This document shows, one piece after another, positions 15,655 to 16,634 of a stretch of 16,634 nt of DNA; positions within the stretch are counted from its first letter, which is position 1; the number at the start of each line of letters is the position of its first letter. Under the pieces are notes generated by a model. It saw nothing but the letters and a program-made list of their open reading frames with translations. It made no database searches and had not been told where the DNA came from. A program made the translations under genes and the position numbers. The stretch comes from Dokdonella_A sp035263065 (GTDB lineage Bacteria; Pseudomonadota; Gammaproteobacteria; Xanthomonadales; Rhodanobacteraceae): the NCBI GenBank assembly GCA_035263065.1, contig DATFRS010000326.1, positions 1-16,634 on the forward strand. The letters are read 5' to 3'.

Positions 15655-16472
15655 CGCCAGCTCTCCACGCGCGCGACGATCGCATCGAGCGTGATGCGCG
15701 GCACGACGAACGCGTTCATCGCCTGCTCGGAATTCCAGGCGTCGTCGGCCGCGGTGTCGATGCTGTCGGATTCCGCGCCGAGCGTCGCGAGATGCGCCAT
15801 CAGCTCGGCCGTCACGGCCGGCTGCTCGCCGCCGACCACGAACACGCGCTTCGCCGAGAGCTTCTCGACCTTCGCAAGATCGAGCGCTTCGAGCGCCTGC
15901 TCGAGCGGCGCGCCGATCTCGAACCCGAGCGCTTCGAGCGTGCGCACGCCCTTGCTGCGCTGGCGGTTGCGCGCCGCGATGCGCTCCCAGGTTTCGTCGA
16001 GCTCGTTGATCATGAACGCATGGTGCATGCGGTCGAGCTCCGCGAGGTAGTCCTTGCCGCGCACGACCGGCTCCCACAGGACGAGCCCGGCGAGACCGGC
16101 CGGGGGCTTGCGCGCCGCGAGCATCGCGAGGCTCGCGCCGAGGCGAAGCCCGATCCAGATCACGCGCGTCACGCCGCTCATGTCGCGAAGCTCCGCGTCG
16201 GCGCTCGCGATGTCGCCCTGCCACTGCTCGAGATCGACGTCGCTGCCGTCGCCGGCCGAATCGCCGGTGCCGCGGTAGTCGAAGCGCAGCACGTGCGCGC
16301 CGGCGCGCGCGAGGCGTTCGGCCAGCACGCGCAGGATGCGGTGCGCGCGGATCGCCTCGGCGCCGAACGGGCTGCACAGCACGACGCCGATCGGGCGGCC
16401 GGGGCCCGACTGCGCCGCATGGTAGACGCCGTAGAGCTGCCGATCGGAGTTGCCGAAGAAGAACGCGGTCAA
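15651..16472 (-). CDS. Alpha/beta hydrolase A lacking the serine nucleophile
   Basis: From TTG 16472 the protein has 273 residues (MTAFFFGNSDRQLYGVYHAA). The TTG has GGAGG at 16480-16484, 7 nt upstream. A longer frame from ATG 16535 would add 21 Arg/Gly-rich residues with no family resemblance. The fold is clear: VVLCSPFGAEAIRAHR (30-45) and VLRFDYRGTGDSAGD (61-75). The nucleophile elbow reads IGLRLGAS (107-114), with Arg where Ser or Cys should be, and the C-terminal region (DDAWNSEQAMNAF) has no obvious catalytic histidine. I recall the same GLRLG form in the second exosortase A-associated hydrolase, so this is probably a family trait rather than a local mutation. It may be a non-hydrolytic partner of hydrolase B, with which it is translationally coupled. 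Confidence 0.8.
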   Translation of the reverse strand: MTAFFFGNSDRQLYGVYHAAQSGPGRPIGVVLCSPFGAEAIRAHRILRVLAERLARAGAHVLRFDYRGTGDSAGDGSDVDLEQWQGDIASADAELRDMSGVTRVIWIGLRLGASLAMLAARKPPAGLAGLVLWEPVVRGKDYLAELDRMHHAFMINELDETWERIAARNRQRSKGVRTLEALGFEIGAPLEQALEALDLAKVEKLSAKRVFVVGGEQPAVTAELMAHLATLGAESDSIDTAADDAWNSEQAMNAFVVPRITLDAIVARVESWR

Positions 16473-16634
16473 CGCGCGGCCTCCGCGAGGTTCGCCCCCG
16501 CGCCGCCGCGGCCCTGCCGGCCGAGGAATTCGCACGCGACATGCATCTCGCGCCGCATCGACCCTAGAATCGGCCGGCGTAGTGCGCAGGCGACGTGCGG
16601 TGCGCCCGCACGCTGCGATTCAGTCTTTTCCCCA
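16469..16634 (-). CDS. Possible C-terminus of an upstream gene, cut by the window edge
   Basis: A minus-strand frame is open from the right edge to a TGA at 16469-16471 and overlaps the TTG start of hydrolase A as TTGA, the same junction type as most others in this locus. It would encode about 54 residues ending GRGGAGANLAEAAR. No motif is recognisable. Third-position GC is high in the last 28 codons but lower nearer the edge, so this may instead be an untranslated leader that happens to be open. A 7-bp inverted repeat at 16594-16612 lies inside it and favours the leader reading. Confidence 0.27.
   Translation of the reverse strand, partial: GEKTESQRAGAPHVACALRRPILGSMRREMHVACEFLGRQGRGGAGANLAEAAR
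16480..16484 (-). promoter_or_regulatory. Shine-Dalgarno deciding the TTG start of hydrolase A
   Basis: GGAGG on the minus strand, 7 nt before TTG 16472. It is the reason for choosing this rare start codon over the upstream ATG at 16535. Confidence 0.55.
16594..16612. repeat. Perfect 7-bp inverted repeat upstream of hydrolase A
   Basis: CGTGCGG (16594-16600) and CCGCACG (16606-16612) flank a 5-nt loop, TGCGC. It could be a stable RNA hairpin in the leader of the operon or an operator. On the plus strand a TTTT lies about 12 nt beyond, too far for a standard intrinsic terminator. Confidence 0.35.

Noticed and set aside
13030..16050. Plus-strand open frame of 1006 codons
   Set aside because: It lies antisense to the amidotransferase and both hydrolases and is Arg/Glu/Ala/Val-rich with no motif. 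Long antisense frames are expected opposite high-GC3 genes.
16565..16570. TAGAAT on the plus strand as a -10 for a divergent gene
   Set aside because: No acceptable -35 lies at 16-18 nt, and no plus-strand gene start is visible in the remaining bases.

Overview
This window is a high-GC chromosomal segment whose genes nearly all lie on the minus strand. It holds most of a surface-polysaccharide or exopolysaccharide locus. Dense coding, high GC and near-universal 4-bp start/stop overlaps suggest a Pseudomonadota chromosome. The pair of divergent alpha/beta hydrolases beside an acyl carrier protein, an AMP-forming ligase and an AsnB-type amidotransferase resembles the accessory genes of exosortase A (XrtA/PEP-CTERM) loci in Betaproteobacteria and relatives. 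No exosortase lies inside the window, so that taxonomic reading is inference.

Reading in the direction of transcription (right to left), the right half (16.5 to 7.9 kb) is a small-molecule activation and tailoring block. It runs: possible end of an upstream gene, hydrolase A (no serine nucleophile), hydrolase B (cysteine nucleophile), a 96-nt gap, AsnB-like glutamine amidotransferase, acyl carrier protein, acyl-CoA/ACP ligase, PrmC/HemK-like methyltransferase, NadE-like ammonia-dependent synthetase, and a GNAT-like acyltransferase. Three of these enzymes belong to families that make or methylate amides. My working idea is that the block builds an amidated, possibly N-methylated, acyl or aminoacyl decoration on a carrier, which the GNAT protein or the CapK-like enzyme then transfers to a sugar.

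A 152-nt break (7771-7922) follows, with a possible promoter and a 12-codon leader ORF that has a very strong Shine-Dalgarno and is in frame with the next gene. The left half (7.8 to 0.6 kb) is the assembly block: O-antigen-ligase/Wzy-like polymerase, Wzx-type flippase, CapK/PaaK-like adenylating enzyme, GT4 glycosyltransferase, cytoplasmic-looking NodB-type deacetylase, and a membrane-anchored protein of unknown function with deacetylase-like histidine and aspartate motifs. Together these fit a Wzx/Wzy-dependent pathway: repeat unit built and modified on a lipid carrier, flipped, then polymerised.

The leftmost about 460 bases have visibly lower GC and different codon use. They hold the 5' part of an unrelated exported protein that runs off the window, so the locus boundary probably lies between positions 307 and 585. 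I saw no RNA genes, CRISPR arrays, insertion sequences or transposases.
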